5,385 bases of DNA from Paludibacteraceae bacterium (GTDB lineage Bacteria > Bacteroidota > Bacteroidia > Bacteroidales > Paludibacteraceae), in the NCBI GenBank assembly GCA_947445425.1, contig CANFFA010000197.1, forward strand, positions 1-5,385, in the 5' to 3' direction. The position numbers and the translations under genes were made by a program. Every line of letters begins with the position of its first letter. The first letter of the stretch is position 1. A model generated the notes under the pieces. It saw only the letters and a list, made by a program, of their open reading frames with translations, had not been told where the DNA came from and ran no database searches. Shown here piece by piece: positions 1-5,138 of the stretch.

Positions 1-139
1 AAATCTAATTGAGATATTGTGGAAAAGAGTAAAGTATCAATGGATACCTTTTAACGCATATCTATGCTTTCAAAACCTAAAAAGTAGTATAACAAACATA
101 CTGGCCAATTACGGTAAAAAATACGACATTATATTCTAG
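1..139 (+). CDS. IS630-family transposase, C-terminal end (partial, cut by window edge)
   Basis: The frame beginning at base 2 is open from the window edge to a TAG at 137-139 and encodes 45 residues. It starts NLIEILWKRVKYQWIPF and ends NYGKKYDIIF. This matches the end of IS630/Tc1-type DDE transposases, where the last catalytic acid sits in an LNxIE-x-xW motif, followed by a KYxWxPFxAY segment and a YxIxF terminus. The glutamate at 11-13 would be the third catalytic acid. The preceding base (A) fits a leucine codon completing LNLIE. These enzymes cut and paste their element at TA dinucleotides. The upstream part lies outside the window, so whether the element is intact cannot be told; the visible part has no frameshift or stop. 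The assignment rests on motif recognition only. Confidence 0.75.
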   Translation, partial: NLIEILWKRVKYQWIPFNAYLCFQNLKSSITNILANYGKKYDIIF

Positions 140-259
140 CCATTACTTATATCCGAATTACAGTCAAAAATGAAATAATTTCGAATCAAGATAATATATA
201 AACAAAAAAAAAAACACTCACGGATACAGTTTTTAATTCTGTATTAGTGGGTGTTTTTT
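140..259. mobile_element. Probable right-end tail of the IS630-type element
   Basis: About 120 non-coding AT-rich bases lie between the transposase stop and the point where the Crp/Fnr-like frame begins. Stops occur in all plus frames. The segment ends with the long hairpin at 209-259. A TA dinucleotide at 259-260 sits at the point where regulator homology starts, which suits the TA target site of IS630-family elements. The exact end is inferred, because the left end of the element, needed to confirm a matching terminal repeat, is not in the window. Confidence 0.45.
209..259. terminator. Bidirectional terminator-like hairpin
   Basis: Bases 209-229 pair with 239-259 around a 9-nt loop. Of 21 positions only one is a mismatch (G222 with A246), and two are G-T wobbles. 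The core is CACTCAC against GTGGGTG, with ATACAG against CTGTAT next to the loop. The plus strand ends in six T (254-259). The minus strand would end in a run of T complementary to the eleven A at 204-214, so it could stop transcription both ways. It lies downstream of the transposase, and its right arm contains the GTG at 247 that opens the longest frame of the following gene. Confidence 0.7.
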
Positions 260-807
260 ATCATAATCTCACAAAGCAAGGTACTTTTACCGCTTACGTA
301 CTTTTTGTCGTTTCAGGTTTGGTGAAACAATACATTGAAGGTGAGCAAAATAAAAGTTTTAATTTAAGGATTATAAAACCAGGAGAATTCATTGGACTTT
401 CCTCAGTATTTAGCAACCAAACCTTTAATTATTCGAGTGTAGCCCTTACAGATTGCCAGGCATATTTGATAGAGAAAAACACCATCAAGGAAATTATGAC
501 ACAAAATGGTGGCTTTGGACTTAGCATTATCAAACGGTATTGCGAGCAAAACACTAACTTGTTCGAAAGTTTGGGGACAGTTTTGTATAAACAAATGAAT
601 GGAAGGATGGCAGAAACGCTTTTATACTTGAATGGTTTAAAAACCGAATTCCCAGACATTTTCCAACTCCTTTCGCGAAAGGACATTGCCAATTTTGCCG
701 GCGTTTCTACAGAAAGTGCCGTTAAATTGCTCAAAAGTTTTGAAAAGGAGAAATGGATAGTCCTTACAGAAAAGGACATTCAAATAGTGGAAACAGTTGC
801 TTTATAG
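247..807 (+). CDS. Crp/Fnr-family transcriptional regulator, 5'-truncated (probable pseudogene)
   Basis: The frame encodes 186 residues from a GTG. Residues 9-28 (KQGTFTAYVLFVVSGLVKQY) fit the second half of the first beta strands of a cyclic-nucleotide-binding-like domain. IIKPGEFIGLSSVFS (43-57) is the usual Gly-rich turn. A dimer helix runs around 95-120, and a winged helix-turn-helix around 135-180 contains LLSRKDIANFAGVSTESAVK. Full-length relatives are about 220 residues and carry a further N-terminal helix and strand, so about 30-45 residues are missing. The five residues before the homology are encoded by the arm of the hairpin at 209-259, which shows that the GTG is accidental. The DNA-binding part is intact, but the gene has no plausible promoter or start. 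It converges on the arsenic operon. The family ligand cannot be deduced. Confidence 0.75.
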   Translation: MGVFYHNLTKQGTFTAYVLFVVSGLVKQYIEGEQNKSFNLRIIKPGEFIGLSSVFSNQTFNYSSVALTDCQAYLIEKNTIKEIMTQNGGFGLSIIKRYCEQNTNLFESLGTVLYKQMNGRMAETLLYLNGLKTEFPDIFQLLSRKDIANFAGVSTESAVKLLKSFEKEKWIVLTEKDIQIVETVAL

Positions 808-838
808 GATATTAGCAGGAGGGGATAATATTTTTATT

Positions 839-1858
839 TCAAAAAATTAAATTAAACAGAAATCCCACGATCATGATTCCGCCACCAACAATGGCAATAA
901 AAGTCAGAATCAGAGGCATCTTCAACACTTTTCGAAGGATAATCATTTCTGGTAAGGATAAGGCTATCACCGACATCATAAATGCCAATGCGGTTCCTAA
1001 AGCAGCTCCTTTTTCGATTAATACTGATACGATGGGAACGATACCCGCAGCATTGGAATACAATGGAATACCTATCAAAACTGACAGTGGAACAGCATAC
1101 CAAACATCTTTACCCATGAGGGAAGCCATAAACGTTTCAGGAACAAAGCCATGCGCTCCTGCTCCAACCAAAATCCCCAGACCAACGTATAACAAAACCT
1201 TACCAACTATCTCTTTTACAGCATCATATCCCATTGAAATGCGTTGCAGGAATGTGATTTCACCTTCTTCTTCGTCACTTTCGCCCAATTTGGTGGCATA
1301 CACCCACTCTTCTACCCATTTTTCGAGTTTCAGTTTTCCGATTATCCATCCTGCAACAATGGCAATTGTGAGTCCGGTACAAATATAAATAAGGGCTACT
1401 TTCCAACCAAACATCCCGTAGAGCAGTATCACAGCCACTTCATTTATCATTGGTGATGCAATTAAAAATGAGAAGGTAACACCAAGTGGAACTCCTGATT
1501 CTACAAAACCTAGAAACAAAGGGATAGCAGAACATGAACAAAAAGGCGTTACGATACCCAACAAACCAGCCATAACATTGCCCATAAAGGTCGACTTCCC
1601 TTCTAAAGCTTTACGGGTTCGTTCAGCAGTAAAATAACTACGTATAATTCCGACAAAGAATATAATCAATACCAACAACAGCAACACTTTTGGGAACTCG
1701 AAAATAAAGAAGCGTAAGGCTTCAGTAAGATGTGTACCTTTTGTCATTCCCAAGACAGAATTAATAAAAGCATCGGTAAAGAACTGTAAATTACTGTAAA
1801 TCAAGAACCAAATAGGCAATAATAACAATGGTAATAGAATTGTCTTATTAAATTTCAT
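839..1858 (-). CDS. ArsP-like / DUF318 (YraQ) family permease
   Basis: This 339-residue integral membrane protein belongs to the permease family that includes ArsP, an exporter of trivalent organoarsenicals. Hydrophobic segments cover about residues 7-25, 55-75, 95-140, 150-172, 215-235, 250-285 and 290-337. The family signature TPFCSCSAIPLF lies at 104-115, with cysteines C107 and C109 as candidate thiol ligands for As(III). A second conserved block, GIPLYSNAAGIVPI, sits in the second half. The loop near 190-202 is strongly acidic (SDEEEGE). The length is normal for the family. Its ATG is 12 nt after the arsG-like stop, so the two are probably co-transcribed. It is the last gene of the operon and converges on the truncated regulator. 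Some DUF318 proteins have unknown substrates; the arsenical assignment comes from the operon. Confidence 0.85.
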   Translation of the reverse strand: MKFNKTILLPLLLLPIWFLIYSNLQFFTDAFINSVLGMTKGTHLTEALRFFIFEFPKVLLLLVLIIFFVGIIRSYFTAERTRKALEGKSTFMGNVMAGLLGIVTPFCSCSAIPLFLGFVESGVPLGVTFSFLIASPMINEVAVILLYGMFGWKVALIYICTGLTIAIVAGWIIGKLKLEKWVEEWVYATKLGESDEEEGEITFLQRISMGYDAVKEIVGKVLLYVGLGILVGAGAHGFVPETFMASLMGKDVWYAVPLSVLIGIPLYSNAAGIVPIVSVLIEKGAALGTALAFMMSVIALSLPEMIILRKVLKMPLILTFIAIVGGGIMIVGFLFNLIF

Positions 1859-1870
1859 TTTGAGACTTTG

Positions 1871-2569
1871 TTATAAATAAAAAATAGTCATATAATACAC
1901 TCCCACCCCAATAAAAACAACCGCCACTACCCTACGAAACCACAATTCGAAAATTTTAATTCGATTGTACAGCTTCCCTACACTTCCCACCGCATAGGCT
2001 AGTAGCCAGGCAAATAGAATCACTGGCAATCCTGTTGCAATAGCAAATAGAACTGGTAGATATAAACCGCTGGCACTGGCAACTGTCATAGGAATAAGCA
2101 TCACAAAATACAATACGCCGCTATATGGACAAAAGGCCAGTGCAAAAACCATCCCCAATAAAAGTGTGCTCCAGTAGCTCCCTTTACTTTTTTCACCAAT
2201 TTTATCCGTCAAACTTGAAAATCCAGGAAAATTGACTTTTATAAAATCCAACATAAATAATCCAATCAGAATCAGTGCTGGTCCCAATAATTTTTCGCCC
2301 CAACCTTGAAAAGCCATTGAAATGTGCATTTTACTTGCACCAAAAAATATAATAATGGCCAATACAGTATAGCTGATGGCACGCCCCAAAGTATAAACCA
2401 ACCCATTGATAAATACCCGCCGACTATTTTCAAAATCACGACTGATAAATCCAATGGCCGATATATTAGTGGCCAATGGACAGGGACTTATGGCAGTCAA
2501 TAGGCCTAGAATTATGGCCGTTACAAAGGAATAATGGGAGTTTTCTAATATATTTTGAAGTAGTTCCAT
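1871..2569 (-). CDS. arsG: ArsG-family transporter, CcdA/DsbD-like membrane protein
   Basis: This 232-residue protein has about six membrane segments and the paired cysteine-proline motifs of the CcdA/DsbD transmembrane family: AISPCPLATN with C30, and AFCPYSG with C147. In CcdA and DsbD these two membrane cysteines carry electrons across the inner membrane. In ArsEFG systems the equivalent protein, ArsG, is described as an efflux permease for aromatic aminoarsenicals. The gene follows thioredoxin and ArsF-like genes and precedes an ArsP-like permease, which is the context expected for ArsG rather than for cytochrome c maturation. The ATG gives an N-terminus of sensible length. A 194-nt gap containing a large palindrome separates it from arsF, and no separate promoter is evident there. 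CcdA-type thiol transfer remains a real alternative function. Confidence 0.75.
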   Translation of the reverse strand: MELLQNILENSHYSFVTAIILGLLTAISPCPLATNISAIGFISRDFENSRRVFINGLVYTLGRAISYTVLAIIIFFGASKMHISMAFQGWGEKLLGPALILIGLFMLDFIKVNFPGFSSLTDKIGEKSKGSYWSTLLLGMVFALAFCPYSGVLYFVMLIPMTVASASGLYLPVLFAIATGLPVILFAWLLAYAVGSVGKLYNRIKIFELWFRRVVAVVFIGVGVYYMTIFYL

Positions 2570-2615
2570 TTTTTTAAATTTGAAGATTTGAAAGTTTTTA
2601 TTTTCTGGTTGATAG

Positions 2616-2676
2616 GGGACAAGCGACTTCTAGTCGCTTAAAACAATTTCTTAAGCGACTAGAAGTCACTTGTCCC
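2616..2676. repeat. Nested REP/BIME-like palindrome in the operon
   Basis: Arms 2616-2641 and 2651-2676 are complementary over 26 positions with one mismatch (C2624 against A2668), around a 9-nt loop. Each arm is itself a small hairpin: GCGACT-TCT-AGTCGC on the left and GCGACT-AGA-AGTCAC on the right. Two inverted copies of a short palindrome resemble a pair of REP units rather than a plain terminator, and no T tract follows on either strand. It lies between the arsF-like stop and the arsG-like start. In the transcript it could act as a 3' stabiliser or attenuator. Its copy number in the genome is unknown. Confidence 0.7.
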
Positions 2677-2763
2677 TCGTTCTACTTAGTCCAGGTTTAA
2701 AATTAATCATTGATAATTAATTATTGAACATTGGTGCTGCCTTTCATCTTCAAATCAATACAA

Positions 2764-3189
2764 TCATAACAAAGGGTCAATCACCTTTTTTAATTCCGCT
2801 TTAAATTTAGCAGGACTAGCTTTCGCATACATAAATGCTTGTTCCGTCAAATCTACCCTTTTATTGCCACTGATTACCAATAATGCCTGACCTTCCGCTT
2901 TGCATTTCTGGGCCAAAGCTTCTGTGCCCTTTGTATCCAAATTTACAGATTGAAAACGGATTTTAGCCTCCTTTTGAACCGCTGGATATAGTTCAGCAAT
3001 CGCTTTTTGTGTCTCATCTTCAATCGCTTGACAAGTTACACAGCGTCGGGTATAGTGAAAGTAATAGACTTCTATTTTTGCACCTTTTGAAATACCAACC
3101 GGACCCTTCTTTTCAATTGAAAAACTATTTTGAGAAAAAAACGAAAAGGCAATCATTAAAGACAGAAATACAGAATTGAGCTTTTTCAT
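2764..3189 (-). CDS. arsF: ArsF-family exported thioredoxin-fold protein
   Basis: This 141-residue protein begins with a signal peptide (about residues 1-24: two lysines, then a hydrophobic core ending NSFS) and so should act in the periplasm. The mature part opens with a beta strand and the motif VYYFHYTRRCVTCQAIE, giving a redox-type CxxC at C50-C53. It continues with helices, and a third cysteine lies at C96. This YYFHxTxRCxTC pattern is typical of proteins annotated as the ArsF subunit, which with ArsE is reported to reduce nitroaromatic arsenicals such as roxarsone. The start ATG overlaps the stop of the upstream thioredoxin gene by 4 nt (ATGA), which fixes the start and suggests translational coupling. 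Whether it reduces nitro groups itself or only passes electrons cannot be told from sequence. Confidence 0.75.
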   Translation of the reverse strand: MKKLNSVFLSLMIAFSFFSQNSFSIEKKGPVGISKGAKIEVYYFHYTRRCVTCQAIEDETQKAIAELYPAVQKEAKIRFQSVNLDTKGTEALAQKCKAEGQALLVISGNKRVDLTEQAFMYAKASPAKFKAELKKVIDPLL

Positions 3190-3437
3190 ATCTGATAGAA
3201 TTTTGTAGTTAATAATTCTTTCAATTCATCATGAGAAGGGACGCGTCCTCTTACTAAAACTTTTCCATCCACTACCAATGCGGGAGTAGTCATTACATTA
3301 AATTTTAAAATCTCAACAATGTCTTCCACCTTGGTGACGGTGGCGTCAATACCGTATTTTTCAACGACTTCACGGGTAGCTTTTTCAAGAGTTTTACACT
3401 TTGAGCAGCCTGTGCCCAAAACTAGAATGTTCATCAT
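3186..3437 (-). CDS. Small thioredoxin-family protein (TM0996/MTH895 type, ArsE-like)
   Basis: This 83-residue protein has no signal peptide and should be cytoplasmic. It shows the short redox-active thioredoxin fold: first strand NILVLGTG, the active site GCSKCKTLEK with C11 and C14, a valine- and acid-rich second strand, the cis-proline loop TTPALVVDG (P52), and a final helix SHDELKELL. These proteins recur in Bacteroidota beside DUF318 permeases and ArsR regulators, and ArsE of ArsEFG is of this size and class. Likely roles are electron donor to ArsF/ArsG or binding of As(III). It may start at M1 or M2. The stop overlaps the arsF start. A repeat-rich 134-nt gap separates it from arsR. Confidence 0.8.
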   Translation of the reverse strand: MMNILVLGTGCSKCKTLEKATREVVEKYGIDATVTKVEDIVEILKFNVMTTPALVVDGKVLVRGRVPSHDELKELLTTKFYQI

Positions 3438-3467
3438 TTTTAAATTGTTTAAAAGGTGAATTTAGTA

Positions 3468-3573
3468 GACAAAAGATTAAAGACAAAAGACAATTTTGCT
3501 CAGATCTTTGAACCTTCTATCTTATTACCAGTTATCTTTAATCTTTTGTCTTTAAGTCTTTTGTCTTTAATCT
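3468..3573. repeat. Inverted and tandem GTCTTTTGTCTTTAATCT-type repeats
   Basis: AGATTAAAGACAAAAGAC at 3474-3491 is exactly complementary to GTCTTTTGTCTTTAATCT at 3556-3573. A second, shifted pairing joins 3468-3483 with 3535-3550 (16 exact matches). The right side is a near-tandem array of about 14-15 nt units beginning TCTTTAA (3535-3573). The array fills most of the gap between arsR and the thioredoxin gene, and its right arm reaches into the arsR stop codon. In RNA the two alternative stems exclude each other at least in part. Confidence 0.7.
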
Positions 3574-3904
3574 ATTTACAGCAGTTCACTTTCTCATTTT
3601 TAACTGCAAAAAATGTTTCAAAATAGCATTTAGCTTTCCCCCAATTTTCCTGGTTGATGCAATATTTAACCTTGGGCGTTTCAATTTCTCCTTGAATCAG
3701 TCCTGCATCTTTTAATTCTTTCAAATGTTGAGACACTGTGGCTTTGGCAATGGGTAATTCATTATGAATATCGCCAAAATAACAACTGTCCAAGGAGGCT
3801 AAATAGTTTAAAATTGTAATTCTTGCTGGATGTCCCAATGCCTTGGCAAAGCGAGCAAGCTGTTCGTTGTCAATGGTGTACTCTTTGTTTTTACAGCAAT
3901 CCAT
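3572..3904 (-). CDS. ArsR/SmtB-family transcriptional repressor
   Basis: This 110-residue winged-helix repressor has the family hallmarks ALGHPARITILNYLA (22-36) and recognition helix ATVSQHLKELKDAGLI (55-70), followed by a beta wing. It should repress the operon and release DNA on binding As(III) or a similar thiophilic ligand. The canonical CVC pair of E. coli ArsR helix 3 is absent: the equivalent stretch is DSCYFGD with only C41. Other cysteines are C3-C4, C82, C93 and C108-C109, so the sensor site may be built from the ends. The ATG at 3904 is preferred to a longer frame from a TTG at 3964, because that TTG is the -33 element of the promoter. It is the first gene of the operon. Confidence 0.88.
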   Translation of the reverse strand: MDCCKNKEYTIDNEQLARFAKALGHPARITILNYLASLDSCYFGDIHNELPIAKATVSQHLKELKDAGLIQGEIETPKVKYCINQENWGKAKCYFETFFAVKNEKVNCCK

Positions 3905-3917
3905 AATGATAAATGAG

Positions 3918-3952
3918 TTATTGTTCGTTGTTCGCAAAAATACGAACAATAA
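3918..3952. promoter_or_regulatory. Probable ArsR operator (inverted repeat)
   Basis: TTATTGTTCG at 3918-3927 is the exact reverse complement of CGAACAATAA at 3943-3952. A shorter symmetric site, TTCG-N8-CGAA, is nested at 3931-3946. The repeat covers the -7 box and likely start site of the arsR promoter, so a bound repressor would block transcription. ArsR/SmtB proteins normally bind such inverted repeats in front of their own gene. Confidence 0.65.
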
Positions 3953-3964
3953 TTTAAAATGCAA
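3935..3964 (-). promoter_or_regulatory. Bacteroidota-type promoter of the ars operon
   Basis: On the minus strand TTG (3964-3962) is followed by exactly 19 nt and then TATTTTTG (3942-3935). This fits the Bacteroidota consensus TTG, about 19-21 nt, TAnnTTTG. Transcription would begin near 3930, leaving a leader of about 25 nt before the arsR ATG at 3904. Confidence 0.65.
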
Positions 3965-4001
3965 TGGCTTTTTAGTTTATTTAGAAATATTCAAAACAAA
4001 A

Positions 4002-4055
4002 ATGGTATTTGACTATTGTTGAACATTTTCAAATTCGACAATTGACAAATACCAT
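4002..4055 (-). terminator. Terminator hairpin after the OB-fold gene
   Basis: Bases 4002-4023 pair with 4034-4055 around a 10-nt loop. The base of the stem is an unbroken ATGGTATTTG/CAAATACCAT, followed by two mismatches and one wobble in the 22 positions. On the minus strand the stem is followed by TTTTGTTTTG. It lies 42 nt after the OB-fold gene stop and before the arsR promoter, which separates the two transcription units. Confidence 0.65.
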
Positions 4056-4096
4056 ATAAAATTGAATGATATTTTTGACTAAAAAAATTAAAAATT

Positions 4097-4585
4097 TCAA
4101 CGATTCCTTCCCCTCCCACTCCAGAGCGGAAATCCATTTTCAGTGCGTAACTTTAGTGTAATCTTTCCTTTTTTTACTTCTGCAGCTATAATTGAAAGTT
4201 CCCCACCAAAATCAACCTTTGATCCTTTCACGGTAATCTTGTCTTTGGCCCGAATGGTCATCTTTTGCCTACGAATATACCATTCAGGACCTAAATGTAC
4301 TGAAACAATCTCATTTTTAGTCCGCAACATCAAGTGGATTCCAACTGACATTCCTTTGCTTGGCAGCACTCTATTGACACTAATAACAGTTCCACTTACC
4401 GTGACAACCCGACTGGGATTATACATTCTCACATACGAAGTTCCCTGTCTTTCGGGTACACCTTTTTGTGCAAAAGCATTACTGTAAATTGATGCAAAAA
4501 ACATCAAAATAACGGTAAAAACAACTACTTTTCTATGTTCTAATCTCCGAGCTTGGATAGAACATTTTAAAATATCTTTTTTCAT
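4097..4585 (-). CDS. Exported probable OB-fold protein of unknown function
   Basis: This protein has 162 residues from the ATG at 4585; an in-frame ATG at 4624 would add 13. A basic N-region and hydrophobic stretch (about 19-33) end in NAFA, a likely signal-peptidase site near residue 39. The mature part is basic and rich in beta strands. It begins MYNPSRVVTVSGTVISV, continues through GIHLMLRTK and VHLGPEWYI, and closes with SIIAAEVKKGKITLKLR and a PLWSGRGRNR tail. I recognise this VSGTV...HLGP.WY...LR.E.G.P.WSG pattern from small exported proteins often labelled DNA-binding or OB-fold; no biochemical role is established that I can name. The shorter start is chosen because a possible -7 box ends two bases before the upstream ATG. 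It has its own terminator and is not obviously part of the ars operon. Confidence 0.65.
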   Translation of the reverse strand: MKKDILKCSIQARRLEHRKVVVFTVILMFFASIYSNAFAQKGVPERQGTSYVRMYNPSRVVTVSGTVISVNRVLPSKGMSVGIHLMLRTKNEIVSVHLGPEWYIRRQKMTIRAKDKITVKGSKVDFGGELSIIAAEVKKGKITLKLRTENGFPLWSGRGRNR

Positions 4586-4626
4586 TTGATCTATTGTTTT
4601 GTTGAGAATAAATTTTCTCCACATAC

Positions 4627-4634
4627 CAAAGATA
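4627..4634 (-). promoter_or_regulatory. Possible -7 box for the OB-fold gene
   Basis: TATCTTTG on the minus strand matches the Bacteroidota -7 consensus TAnnTTTG. The nearest TTG triplets are 13 and 26 nt upstream, not the expected 19-21, so the -33 part is weak. If used, transcription would begin inside the first codons of the longer frame, favouring the start at 4585. Confidence 0.35.
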
Positions 4635-4750
4635 AATTACTCATGACCAAAAACTTTACACAATAGTAAGAATAGATTACATAGTTATTTGATTTTTAAT
4701 CAGATTACTAAATTACAAGGCATTGACGTTTTGTAAATCCCAAGAACAGC

Positions 4751-4780
4751 TCAGGCGGGATCGATAAAAATCCCGCCTGA
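4751..4780. repeat. GC-rich perfect hairpin in an AT-rich gap
   Basis: TCAGGCGGGAT (4751-4761) is the exact complement of ATCCCGCCTGA (4770-4780), with an 8-nt loop (CGATAAAA). It lies in the 214-nt gap between the OB-fold gene and the antitoxin. It could serve as the terminator of the toxin-antitoxin operon, but no T tract follows on either strand, so a REP-like repeat is equally possible. Nothing else recognisable was seen in that gap. Confidence 0.6.
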
Positions 4781-4838
4781 CAGACCGCAAAGGTGTACGT
4801 ATATTTATGTAATTGGATATCCCAAAGGACTGGAATCT

Positions 4839-5138
4839 TTATGCCGGACGTAGTTCAACACTTAAACCCATGGCAGCAGCGATTTTGTAAAACATAGCAA
4901 TGGATGGAACAATCACGCCGCGCTCAACCCGTGAGACATAAGCTTTATCAGCACCAATCCTTTCGGCTAATTGCGCTTGTGAAAGTCGAGCGTTTTTTCG
5001 GGCATCAAGGAGTATTTGTGCGTTATAGTCCTCCCATGCTTCTTCAATTGCTTTTTCTCTTGTGGCAGAACCAACTTCACCAAATTCTTGCGCAAGCATA
5101 GCACTATAATCAATTATTTCTGTTTTATTGCTGCTCAT
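4839..5138 (-). CDS. XRE-family antitoxin (HigA-like)
   Basis: This 99-residue protein has an N-terminal toxin-binding-type region (about 1-40) followed by a Cro/C1-type helix-turn-helix at about 42-96. Key blocks are DARKNARLSQAQLAERIG (45-62), recognition helix ADKAYVSRVERG (63-74), VPSI and a final KIAAAMGLSVEL. It should bind and neutralise the toxin encoded just upstream and repress the shared promoter, which would lie beyond the right edge. Its ATG overlaps the toxin end by 14 nt, the toxin-first order typical of HigBA. It looks richer in G and C than the toxin gene. Confidence 0.82.
   Translation of the reverse strand: MSSNKTEIIDYSAMLAQEFGEVGSATREKAIEEAWEDYNAQILLDARKNARLSQAQLAERIGADKAYVSRVERGVIVPSIAMFYKIAAAMGLSVELRPA

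Noticed and set aside
78..139. A possible frameshift in the transposase end at the A run near 79-83
   Set aside because: A TAG at 85-87 appears only when the frame is misread; counted from base 2 the frame stays open to 137-139.
403..779. Two minus-strand frames across the Crp/Fnr remnant
   Set aside because: They mirror the plus-strand regulator frame, which carries the helix-turn-helix; neither shows a domain.
808..838. A shared terminator between the convergent regulator remnant and permease
   Set aside because: The 31-base gap has T-rich stretches but no convincing stem.
873..1388. A plus-strand open frame of 171 codons
   Set aside because: It is antisense to the permease, whose membrane segments and CSC motif are clear; its own product shows no family features.
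2677..2763. A separate small gene or promoter in the AT-rich gap after arsF
   Set aside because: Only very short frames occur and no TTG/TAnnTTTG pair with correct spacing was found on the minus strand.
4143..4487. A plus-strand open frame of 114 codons
   Set aside because: It is the opposite-strand shadow of the OB-fold gene, which has a signal peptide, conserved blocks and a terminator.
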